Assembly (NCBI RefSeq): GCF_028769735.1 | Contig: NC_088173.1 | Span: 62,466,421 to 62,530,420, forward strand | DNA length: 64,000 nucleotides | Direction of reading: 5' to 3' | Source: Zonotrichia leucophrys gambelii | Taxonomy: Eukaryota > Chordata > Aves > Passeriformes > Passerellidae | Shown: positions 47,295 to 58,162 of the stretch, one piece after another | How the letters are laid out: every line of letters starts with the position of its first letter | How positions within the stretch are numbered: the first letter of the stretch is position 1 | Made by a program: the position numbers and the translations under genes | Notes under the pieces: generated by a model | Seen by the model: the letters and a program-made list of their open reading frames with translations, nothing else | What the model was told of the DNA's origin: nothing | The model's database searches: none

Positions 47295-49910
47295 AGAATT
47301 ATAATACCTTTATAGTTTCTACAGAGACTTCTAACAGGAAGTGATTTGTGACATTTAAGCAATGATAGCAAAATCTTTAGAAGAGGGTGATGATATTTAT
47401 ACATCATAGAAAAACAAATCTGAGATACTAAACTTTAGCTTATTTTGCAACAATAAAGAAGTAATTCAGGTTTAAATCACACCTTCACTACTTCACTAAA
47501 CTTTTAATGCATAAAAATTTCAAAAGAAATGAAATGCTTTGAAAGAACCTCACTGAGCTCTGCAGCAGAGGGATGCTGTAGGAGAGATTTATTTGCTGAG
47601 TAGCTGGTGATCACAGGTAAAAAAATGGACATTTTCAGCCAGTGTAAAAGGATTTGCTTCCTAGAATTCCCATCTCTTGAGAACTACTCAAAGCAGCTCA
47701 ATATTCTTTGGCTGCCAGTTGTTGCTGATGGCTATTTTCTGTGTCACAGTGAATGTCAGAAGGTGCCTTTAAGAAAGATTTATTTGGTAAAGAAGGCAGG
47801 GTTTTTTTCAATACACAGGAATATGGGATCTGCTTTTTATTTCTCTCTCTCTTTCTTTTCTCTGAATGAGACTTTTCTCTCTGAATGCAATTTGAACTAA
47901 TAAAACTGATGGACATATCCTATTAAGCTGTATTTGTTAACTGATTTAATGTTCAACTCATTTAAAGAAATGCCTTATATAGGGGTGCACATTGTACATG
48001 TGACACCAGAGTTCACATTTTATTTGATATGTATTTAACACCTCTTAAATATGTAATCCTTCTCCTTTTTTTGGTTTAATGTTATAATTTTAGTAAATAG
48101 ATACCTATTCTCCCTTCCACAAAAAACCCTATTTCAGACTACATCTATGAAACTGGGCAGTGAAAATGGCTTCTTACATGAGACTCAGTAGCAAATACAT
48201 CACTTTACTGAGGCCATTCAAGCCTTCAGATCACTATGTTCCTTCAAAGAAGGATGTTTGCTCAAGGTCTGTCACTTTGTTCAAAGATATACTCACTATT
48301 GAGCTCCTGACTGATATTGCTCATTCTTGGTTAAGTTTCACAACTTAAATAAGGGCAAAACAATCAGAAAACCAGAAACTAAATATGACAGCGTTACCTC
48401 ATTACATGCTTGGCAGCCTGAATCAAAAGTTTTTGTCTCTTTTTTTTCAAAGAATCTTTTCATTATAAATAAATTCTTATTTAAAAATTAATTAAAATAC
48501 CAATAAATTAAGTATTCTACAGCTGAAAAAGTAGAAGATAACGGAGATGACCTCTTTAGGGTGCTGTTATGGAAGCCTGTGGAACAGTGTCATGGAAGAC
48601 AGTGCTTGGGACAGGCACCTTGCAGCCCACCTGAGCCACAGATTTCTCTCCTGGGTACTGCAGGAGCAGGGTAGAAGGTCTGTGTGTCTGCTCCTCCTCT
48701 CCAGAGTGCCCTGCTCCCTGTTCTTGACACTTTTGTTGGCCATTTATCTGGAATTTGGAGCACACCTGTAAGACAAAGCCCAACAAAGCAACAACTGCTC
48801 TACGGGGCTGAGGTAAAATATAGAGGGCACATTCCATATCCCTGTGTTAGAAAGAGATGTTAGAAGATCTCAGTGTTAAATTGTTAGAGGCAGAGACCTA
48901 AAGTGGTACCTCAGGGCTTTATTTTCTTTGATGAAACAAAAATAACACCACACTTTCCATTCTAGGAAGACCAACATCTAAACCTTTTCAGGACCTTCTC
49001 TTCTGTGTATGTGAATCATTGCCACAGAAAATGTTCAGCACCATTGCTAGTTGTTGTATTTCATTTAATCTAACTTAGAAAAGACAAAGAAACTCTGTAG
49101 AATTACTTGAAATCAGAAGCTGGAACTTCGCACATATGTAGTCTCCAGAAATCCTTATTCTATGTAAGTTAGTTGACAGAATCCTGAGAATTAATTTGGC
49201 TAATGTAGAAAAGCTACTTATCAGAATACAGATAAACAGGGTGCTTTTGTGAAATTGTATGTGTGAACAAATTTTCCATCTTTCTGTGACAATGGGCACA
49301 AACCTAGATGATTTTCAGTAGTTAAGTGATCATAAGCCATTCACTGTGCATTTTATTTATCTTGTGACATCTTTAGTCCATGTGATTTTCTTTCCTCCAC
49401 TTATTTTGAAATAGATCCTTCCCTTTGTACACCTCCAATTTCTACAGAATTTAACATCTTTAAATTCAGATCCAGATGGCAAGCAGAATATTAAGAAAAA
49501 GAGGTAAAAAACCAAATAACGTTCTTTGATGAAGTCAATGGCTTATAATTGTTAGCAGATTTTTTCCAGATGAGCAGATGGGAATTTATGATAATGAAAG
49601 TATGAAAACACCTTGTGAATTATTATTTTTTAATAATTTAAGATGTAGAATAGTTTATTTCTTCATCTTGTATCAAGAAAAACATGGTATAAGAAAAAAT
49701 AGAGAAGGTCATCAATAGGATGGTGCTGTTGGTAGCATGCTGCATCTAATCACAAACTGGTGAGGGATTCTGAAATTAGGAAATTTCTACATAATAGCAC
49801 CATGAAAAATAAAGAATCAGCCTGCAATAATTATGTGCCTCATTATCTATTCCTCAGCATTTTTTCTTTACAAGTGTATGTTTCTCTGGCCAAAATAATG
49901 GTTCCAAATT
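47295..49910. other. Gene-free stretch with a GC-richer patch
   Basis: The patch at about 48540-48850 is richer in GC and carries overlapping open frames on both strands (74 codons plus, 93 codons minus) with no recognisable domain. It may be an old transposon piece that I cannot name: a minus-strand AATAAAGCC at about 48928-48920 would fit an LTR. The rest is plain AT-rich DNA. Confidence 0.45.
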
Positions 49911-49961
49911 TTATTATTAGTAGTATTATTATTATTATTACTATTATTACTATTATTATAT
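49911..49961. repeat. (ATT)n microsatellite, interrupted
   Basis: About 51 bases of ATT units with a few G and C interruptions. A 103-codon open frame crossing it is a product of the repeat. Confidence 0.92.
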
Positions 49962-50693
49962 TAAACTGGGAGACAAAACAAGAATCTCAAAAATATGAGG
50001 AAGTGTTTAAAAAATCAATATGTCATTTTGTTTTGAAAATTGATATAGTTTTGCTCCATTTTTCTGCTTAAACATAGATTAATTAACCTAGTTTAGTTCC
50101 ATCTATGTTCCCCCTCAAATACTTGAAATGAAACTTTCCATCATACAAATGACCAGCAGATATTTTGTAATTAGTTCTTGCCATATTTCTTACCCTTTTA
50201 CCTTGATATCAATCAAACTACAATTGCAAGTCCACAAGAGTTTTACCATTTAGTTCATCTAGTGCCTCATAATAAAATTCAGTCATTTACAGTGAGTCTC
50301 CAAGTCATTAATGTGAATTAGTGGGGCTCTTCTGCATAGCAACAAAAATAATGAGCTTATGCCTCAGAGTATTTACAGTTTACTAAACGACTCTTCCTTT
50401 TTGTACCTTGCATATTAAACAACATTTCCCTCTCTGAATGGTCTTTATTTTGTCCATTTAACATAACAATGAAAAACATATAATTACATCCAGCCATCTG
50501 AATTACAGGATAAGAGTTGAATTTTAATTAATTAGAACAAGACTGGTCAATTCCCTTTCCTCATGATGGTAGGAAAAAGAATCATTCTAAAACTAAAAGA
50601 ATGTTCCATGACTACATTCTAGCATAACCTCACTGCCTTGACAAATTTCCATTTTAATGTCACTACTATCTGCCTAAATGCTTCTCTTTCTCT
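49962..50693. other. Gene-free AT-rich spacer
   Basis: Nothing recognisable. Confidence 0.5.
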
Positions 50694-50756
50694 TCATAGA
50701 ATCATAGAATGGCTTGTCTTTCAAGGGACCTTGTCAGGTGGTTTGTCTTTCAATTC

Positions 50757-50966
50757 TTTCAAAGAATTTCTGCACATAAAGAGTTATTAAGCATTGGGAT
50801 GGCCTACCGTGGGAGCTGGAGTCACCATCCCTGGAGATGTTCAAGAAAGGACTGGACATGGAGCTCAGTGTCATGGTCTAGTTGACAAGGAAGTAATTGC
50901 TTAAACATTGGATGTGATGATTTTAAAGGTTTTTTCTAAATGAAATGATTTTGTGACTCTGTCATC
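50757..50966 (+). mobile_element. CR1 LINE 3' end nested in the reverse CR1
   Basis: Reads in the plus direction as a CR1 3' end of a different subtype: AAGAGTTATTAAGCATTGGG, then GAGTCACCATCCCTGGAGAT, TTCAAGAAAGGACTGGACAT, GGTCTAGTTGACAAGG and the tail GATTTTGTGACTCTGTC. It splits the 3' UTR of the surrounding minus-strand CR1, so it inserted later. The few bases CTTG at both outer borders might be a short target duplication, but this is weak. Confidence 0.85.
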
Positions 50967-51357
50967 TTGAAGATCATTGAGTTCCAATGCCCCTGTCATG
51001 AGCACGCATGTTTTTCACTAGACCAGTTTGCTCAAAGCTCTGTCTAACCTGGTGCTGTATAATTCCAGGGATGGGGCTTCCACAGCTTCTCTGGGCAATC
51101 ACTTGCAGTGTCTCCCCATCCTCACAGTAAAGAATTTCTTCCTAGTATTTAATCTAAATGTAGTCTTTTCAGTTTAAAACCATTCCTTCTTTTTCCATCT
51201 CTATACATCGTTGTAAAAACTCTCTTCCCAGCCACCCTTTAGGTACTGGAAGGCTGCTATAAGGTTACCCCTGGAAAATCCTCTTCTCCAGGCTGAAAAA
51301 TCCCAAATCTGTCAGCCTTTATTCTCCTTTATAAGGAGAGGTGCTTCATCCCTTTGA

Positions 51358-51609
51358 TTATGGGGGTTTGATCATGGTCATTTTGCTCCCCAGTTCTGCC
51401 TTCCAGCTTGTGGGCTGGATACCCTTAGGATGACTGACCTTACTATTAAAGACTGAGGCAAAGAAGGAATCAAGTATCTCATCCTTTTCTGTGTCCTCTG
51501 TCATCTTTCCCCTTGTATGCAATAAATGATGGATGGAAATTTTCCTTGGACCTCCTTGTGTTGATGCATTTGCAAAAGCATTTTTGCTGTCTTTTACAAA
51601 ATTAGCCAC
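51358..51609 (-). pseudogene. Decayed CR1 ORF2 fragment, endonuclease-RT linker
   Basis: An open 83-codon minus-strand frame reads FVKDSKNAFANAS, then TEDTEKDEILDSFFASVFNS, which matches the linker between the endonuclease and reverse-transcriptase domains of CR1 ORF2 (family pattern: a TEDTEKAE-like word followed by FFASVF). It ends within a few codons of where the RT fingers should start and abuts the C-terminal/3' UTR part of the element. No catalytic residue lies in this fragment. The missing RT points to an internal deletion. Confidence 0.8.
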
Positions 51610-51640
51610 TTTTGTATGGAATTACTAGATCAGCATCACT

Positions 51641-54600
51641 GATTACTAGATCAGCCTTAAAATTATTTTCATGCAAGAAAAAATAAATAAATCATAGGGT
51701 TTTTTTTTTATAAAGCAGCTCAAGAATAGCAGCACAGGAAACAACATATAGGGGTCAGAAAGGCCTTCTAAACTGTTTCAGATAGTAGGGAGCTGCTATT
51801 TCAAATACAGTAGTGGGCTACATTTCCTTCCAGAAAAGGACTGCAAAGTTTTTCCCAGAATGTATAGATTCAGATTCCTTCATTTCTATATGATCCCTAG
51901 CTGTCTAATAACATTCCTACTCTGGATGTAACTACAATAATGCAGAATAAAAAATAAAATAAAGGCCAGTGCTAAAACAAAAGCAAATTCAAGGTCCATT
52001 TATTGCATTTACATTATTAATCATTCAATAATGCAGGAATTAATTTTAATATAACTATTCTTTTGTTGTCTACTTTTAATAAGACTGTTCAATAAATGTG
52101 CTTAATAGGGACCTAAAATACTTGTTCAGAGATAAATCCTTAACCACTTGCATCAATCCAGTTGATATCAGTGGTAGATGGAAGCCAGAAAGAAAAATAT
52201 TTTCTCTTCTTGGCTCTGTTCTGCTCTGATGTTTCTATTTCCATCTCTGCAATGTTATCATGACCTTTAATAAGAACATTTCTGCTCAATCATGTCACCT
52301 CTTTGACATCTGGTGTTGCAGGAGTGTGGTTCAATGAGGTGGCAAACAATAGAGTCCAGAGCACAGAAAGAATCACTTGACAAATACCGTAATTTCTTTT
52401 CTTTTGAAAATCTCTTGATCACATTATGCCATTCACCTTACCAGGTTTTACTTTTTTAGGAGCATTTCTTAACTTATTTATCTTACTCATATTTGCAAAC
52501 AAATAAGCTTTTCTTATATCATCCATACAGTATTTGTAACCTGTCAGAATTTTCAGAGAACAAAAAACTAAATACTGCAGTGACTTATGAGTATAAAAAT
52601 TCAATAATTTAATCAGGCAAGCAGATTTCTCCTGCAAGTTTTTTTTTAAGTTCAGTGTAAACCGGCATCTAAACATGAAATTATTTTTAGCAATTTCTAT
52701 TTATATATTCAAACACACAGGCAAAACAAAGCAGAAAAACTTCACCTAACCAAAACCCAAATAAATCTGCCCTCCATAAGTTTCAGATAATAAAAATTTC
52801 ACTGTCTGAAAAACCCGGAGACAAGAAACTTAAAATGTTAGGTCCTGCAGACTTACTAGAAAATACTTTGGTTTAATAATACATTAACTTTAATCTAATT
52901 TAACTGAACAAGCATTTAATTTATAGAGGACGTGTTAAAAATAAGAGTATTTGTAAACAGTTCTGTCTTCTCCCTCAGCTTGTCATAAAATCTGCCTGCT
53001 ATGCATGAATTTTCCACACATATTTTCACACAGAACTGTACTTTTGGAAGCAAATAATACTACACAAGCAGCCAGAGCTCCATTAAAGGAAGCATAGAAG
53101 TGGAACATTCATAAGGGCATAAAGAATCATTGAGGAACTATACCTTGAAAAACTGGTATAGTAAGTTCAGGGATTCACTCACTTTTGTTCAGGGACTCAT
53201 TTTTGTTCAACAAAATTATTTCCAAGAAGTCTGACACTCCTAAAAAAGGGATTTCTAGTACTGAAGTCATACTTAAACACCATAATGGTTCTTTCTCAGA
53301 GCTGAAAGTCTGCAAACCTTCCAGCTGAATGCAATGACGAGTGCATTGACAGGATGACATTCATTTGAGCAGCAGGCAGTAATAGATGGATAGATAAGTC
53401 AGATACTTTCAGCTGACACAGGCTAAATATGCAGTCGTAATCAGTGTTTCAGAACAGTATCTCTAATTTGACACTGATGCAGAGAGGTTTCTATGCAGCT
53501 TTCTAAAAATGGACTTTGTTGTCACATTGGCATGCGTGTGTGTAAAACATGCTGTCACTCTCACAACCCCTAGTCCTGACTCTTATTTTCACTTTTCACT
53601 TTCCTGACTCCACTTATTTTCAAGGCATTCATGAATAGAAGAGAGAACCACACTTGCAGATTTGTCCTGAAGTGAAGTGTCAAATTCAATGTGTGTTGGA
53701 CTGTCTTTTTCAGGAGCATGAACAAGACAAAGAAACCAGCAAAGAAACTCCAGACTTTCTGACACTGGCTATGAAAAGAAAGAATCTTTTGCTGCAGGGA
53801 TTTTGTTATCTCATTCTCTGAAGTTCAGAGCAAGGTTTAGGGGTTAAGGGGGAAAATAAATTTTACTCTTGTCAGTCTAAAGAACCTATTTATTATGGCA
53901 GTGTATTCCATGTTTTTCTTTATGGAAAAACAGCTAGAGTAGTCAAACTTTTTGCCTTAATAAGTAATATTTTGATGAGTTCTAGCACCAGATATTTACA
54001 AGGAGAACAACTGTTTTAATGTGAACATAAATATTTCTTAAGAAAACAAGGAGTAGTAAAACTAGAGATTACTACATAAGAAATTAAAAGCAGCAGATAA
54101 GCTTAAAATATTCATTTTTATGGGATTTTCAATTATTTAGTTCCTATTGATGTACTAACAAGTACATTAAATCTCCAGCATACGGTTGCAAAGAATTATT
54201 AGCAAAGACTTGAATGCAAGTGTTGCCAGAGAGACATTGAAAAATTGTGGAATCTGTGATCTCAACAATTGCATCAAAAACTGATTTTAGTGGTGATACT
54301 TAAGAAAAATGTATCCTATTATTCATATGTTCATTTAAAAGCCATTAATTTAGAAAATAAATTTCTTAGAACTTTTCACAAATAATGCTAGTTTCAGTCT
54401 CAGAAAATAGTATTTTTCATACACAGAAGTTCCTCACCCTCAACTCATCTGAAAGCTTGGGATTCAAGAAAGATTTGAAGCTAAAAGGGAGACCACTTGA
54501 GAATTTCGAGTATAACAGTAGTCTTGTTGTGATCATCCTGTGACAAATGACAACATAAGAAAAGACAATTAAAAAAAAAAAGCATTTTTGGAGAGAAAAA

Positions 54601-57600
54601 CTTTTGGAAAAAAATCTGTTTTCAAATGTGTTTGAATTCATGAAATTCATATATTTTCCAAATAAAAATAAATAAAACTATGTGAGATAAAGTCATGACA
54701 AAAAACAAGCATCAAACAGCAAGCTATCTTCCATGGCTGTAGATTTTCTGCAAATGTGAAAGTATCATTAATGAAAGGCCAGACCTGACACTTTTAAATG
54801 AGTTATTTTTATTGGAGGCAAAACCCAGTGGACAATCTGTTTCTACCCTAATAACTTATAGCCTCTTCCTGTCCTCTCGTTGCTAGAGAACAAAGCAGAC
54901 AAATCATTGTTACATCTATATTTCTCTGGTGCAAACACTTGCTACAGTTAATACAATTTCCTGTGCATTCTTAATAGGTTAAAAGTAAGCAGTAGTCTGT
55001 CAGATATAGTGTGATAATATGCTGCTTAAAAGTTCTATTTACAAAAGTATTAGGACTTTCTAATGGCTAAATAGGTTGATAGGTGCAGTAAACTGTCATT
55101 AAAACAAAGATGAGACTTTCTGCCCAACCAGAGTTTGTTGTTTTTCTTAAAGTGAGAACACCAGAATCAGTCAAATTATTTTAAGCTGCAAATAATTAAG
55201 CAAAAACTGTAATGGAAAGGTTTCAAACTGAGAAACACAGAATGCTGGGGAACTTTGGGAAATAGGAAAATTAATTATAAAGAAATTTGCGCATAGATCT
55301 GCAATGTGGACACTGAGTTTATTCACTGCGTCCTATTCACTGGTACCATCCAGAGCTCAACAATATTTTGTCTCCTCTGGGCTGTAATAAACTTCATCCA
55401 GCTTCTGGGAATTCCTGGAAAAATTGGCTTCTGTTACTCTGAAAATATGTGCACTTGTATGACTTCTTGCTATGTTTGTCTCCTTTCTACCTTCCTGAAC
55501 ACTAGAGCCCTGAAGATACCCTCACTTAAGCATTCTAATTTGATTTTTCTAAGAAATCATATTCTCTGTATTACTAAGTGTCCAAGAAATGCTGAGATTT
55601 TTCATACATTTATATGAAACCAATTTAAAAGGATGAAATAGGAAATATGTTAATCTGATTGGTAAGAAATGGGATAGAAACCCCTTAGAGAAGACAGTTT
55701 ATACAGTCAGGAAAACAAAGGCACAAATACAGATGCTTTAAGTCACTGTATTTGAGAATATGTTTTTTCCTTGGTATTATATCCTCTGGTTCAGGATCAT
55801 GAACAGAAAATGGAAATATTCTTTTACAGTGAAGCTTATGAGTATATAAAAAATATTCATGAAGCCTTATACACCAATACATCTTTGAATATTTTTAATG
55901 GAGTTGGTATTTGATCTTCTTTAATAAAAATATGAAATTTGGGCCAAATTCATTCGTAAGCTTGACTGCTTTGAATTTCATTGTTTTGCAAAGGGTCTGT
56001 AATTTGTTAATGGCTCAGAATTGTATCAGAATTTCTTCTCCTATGATTCGTGACACAGAATTACTGCCTCTTCAGTTTTCATTATGTGAACTAAATTTTA
56101 TAGGGCAAAACCTTTCAACCCAGTTTTGGAGTCTGAATTCAATACAATTTGTGTTCTCATGGCAGAATCGCAGGTGAAACAATAGAATCCCACTCCTTCC
56201 ACCCCCTGAGTGGCTCTGACTAGCAGCTGAGAATCTGAAGTTGCAGCTGCAAGAGCCTCAGAAGTATTTATAAAAATAGTCTCCTTGTTAACAGTGATAA
56301 ATTGCTGTAGCAATTGTAGCATGCTTGCTGATAACAATGCAGTTGCTTTAGCAATTTTTAAGGTACTAAAAACTTTATCAACTTCATACTTTAGGGTTTT
56401 GTTTGTAAGAAATATTTACAGGTTTAGAAAAAAAAAAAGAAGCAGTAATCTTCTTTATGGAGTTTATAACCTAAATCTGCCTTTTGTATTTATCTGAGGA
56501 TTTCAACAGTGAAAAGAAATAAATGAATATTTTGCAGTAATGTTAGTGTGCAAAGACAGGAGAACATTGAGAGGAACTTTTATTTTGATACCATCTTTTT
56601 CTGAAGAGAGCTTTGTTCCTTTATTATGGAATGACAAATACTTGAAACAGAATTTAAAATGCTAGTACTCTTAAATTGGGGTGGAATTCTTATTATCTGA
56701 GTGAACACTTCTGTATCTTCTCCTGTAACCGGGCGTAGTTAAATAAAATTGGAAGAGTAGAATACAATTGGCCAGATCATAAAAAGTTATTTTCTGCTAC
56801 TCATTGGTAGCAAAGCAACTTGTATTCCTGAATAGCTCTCTTAGTGTCTTAAAAGGCCAGGAATAAATGAAGACATAATTAACTTAAGTATTTTTCTCAA
56901 ATTAAAGGTAGCCTTGTAGGTTCGACCTGATAGATGAAATCAGATTCTCTCTGGAGCAAACTCAGTCACAAATTTTAGGCTGCACCTGTCAAAGTCCTGT
57001 ATGGATTATGATTAATAACTGACTAATTTAGATGCAGTACCTCCTTTAAAACCAAATTGATTGTCATTAACGATATTTTTAGTGTCTAATTCTTTATTAA
57101 TGAAGTCCTGAATTTGGATTCTATTACTTTTTTCAAGAATGAATATCTAGTCTGTCATTTCTTGATCACACTTCTAAAATGTCATAAATTATAAAATTTT
57201 ATGCTGTATTCTGAATAAAAACAATTTTAAAAAATAATTAAAATAAAAATCATGCTATTAGCTTTTCAGTTGTTCCTTCCTATGTTCAATGCACTTCAGT
57301 GTACATACCTAGTAAACTAGAGCACTTTAATTTAGAAGAGACTTATTCTGCAACCCTTTATATTCATAGCTAGCATTTTAAATTCTTAATGTATCATCTT
57401 CATTAGTCCAATCTCAGATAAAGGACATTTTCTCCCTATTAAAAATCAGTATTCGATTCTTGTTCTGCTATTTCAAAAGTCTTTCTCTTTTAATTCATTT
57501 TACCTTCCTAACTTTTTGATCTATCAGACCCTTTTTGAGTCTTATCTGTCAGCCATGTACATTCATTTTTTTAAATTTTGATCTTTTTGGATTTGTCTTT

Positions 57601-58135
57601 CATGGGTGCATCTCCAAGAGTTAACAAGATTTTAGTCTGTATAATTAAAGTAGTTCCATTTATCATGTCTTCTGAAATGCTTTAAAACCACTGTAGTCAT
57701 GCTGAAGCTTTAGGAAGCTTTTTCTCTTCACCACTTGCATGGAAAATGTGAACAAAGATTTCAAAATAAAAACTGGTTCATCAACAGATCTCAAAACACT
57801 GATGTTAGTTAACCTTATTTATCAGAAATCTAGCACCAAAGATATTTCATAGAATAGTTTTTTTATTATTATTTAAATTATCAATTTTAATTATTTAAAA
57901 TATCAAAATCCAAGACTGAATTAAGTTTAGGGGGATTCCAAATAATGAATAGGAGAAGTTATTGTTAAAAAACACCTGCATTGGTTAGTAAGGTTGCTAG
58001 CAATCCAATGAAGTATAGCAGTGGTAAAATAAACCAAAATCAAAGTTTAGGTCTGCATTTCACCAACTCATTTGACAGATCATTTCAGAAAAGAATAAGG
58101 ACTTAGGAATTACAATAAAATCTCTTCAATGGGTA
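51641..58135. other. Gene-free AT-rich stretch
   Basis: No transposon, RNA gene or coding exon recognised. Open frames up to 103 codons (55306-55617) have no identifiable domain. A GC-richer part at about 56160-56270 could not be assigned. Confidence 0.45.
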
Positions 58136-58162
58136 ATTAAGTATTAAAACTTAATACTTAAT
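58136..58162. repeat. Perfect 12-bp hairpin with 3-base loop
   Basis: ATTAAGTATTAA at 58136-58147 is followed by AAC and its exact reverse complement at 58151-58162. Confidence 0.9.

Larger units (their letters stand above)
50694..51640 (-). mobile_element. CR1 LINE, internally deleted and interrupted, reverse orientation
   Basis: The plus strand opens with TCATAGAATCATAGAATGG, the reverse complement of a CR1 tail, and runs to about 50733 (AAGGGACCTTG). It resumes after a foreign piece at about 50967 (CTTGAAGATCATTGAGTTCC), where the expected continuation of the same 3' UTR is found. It then covers the ORF2 C-terminal end (CACAGTAAAGAATTTCTTCC, TAGGTACTGGAAGGCTGCTA, TTCTCCAGGCTGAAAAATCC) to about 51356. 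From there it jumps to the much more upstream linker region of ORF2 (51358-51609), so the whole RT core is missing. Confidence 0.85.

Noticed and set aside
55306..55617. 103-codon plus-strand open frame with hydrophobic start
   Set aside because: No family recognised and no exon signals. Treated as chance.
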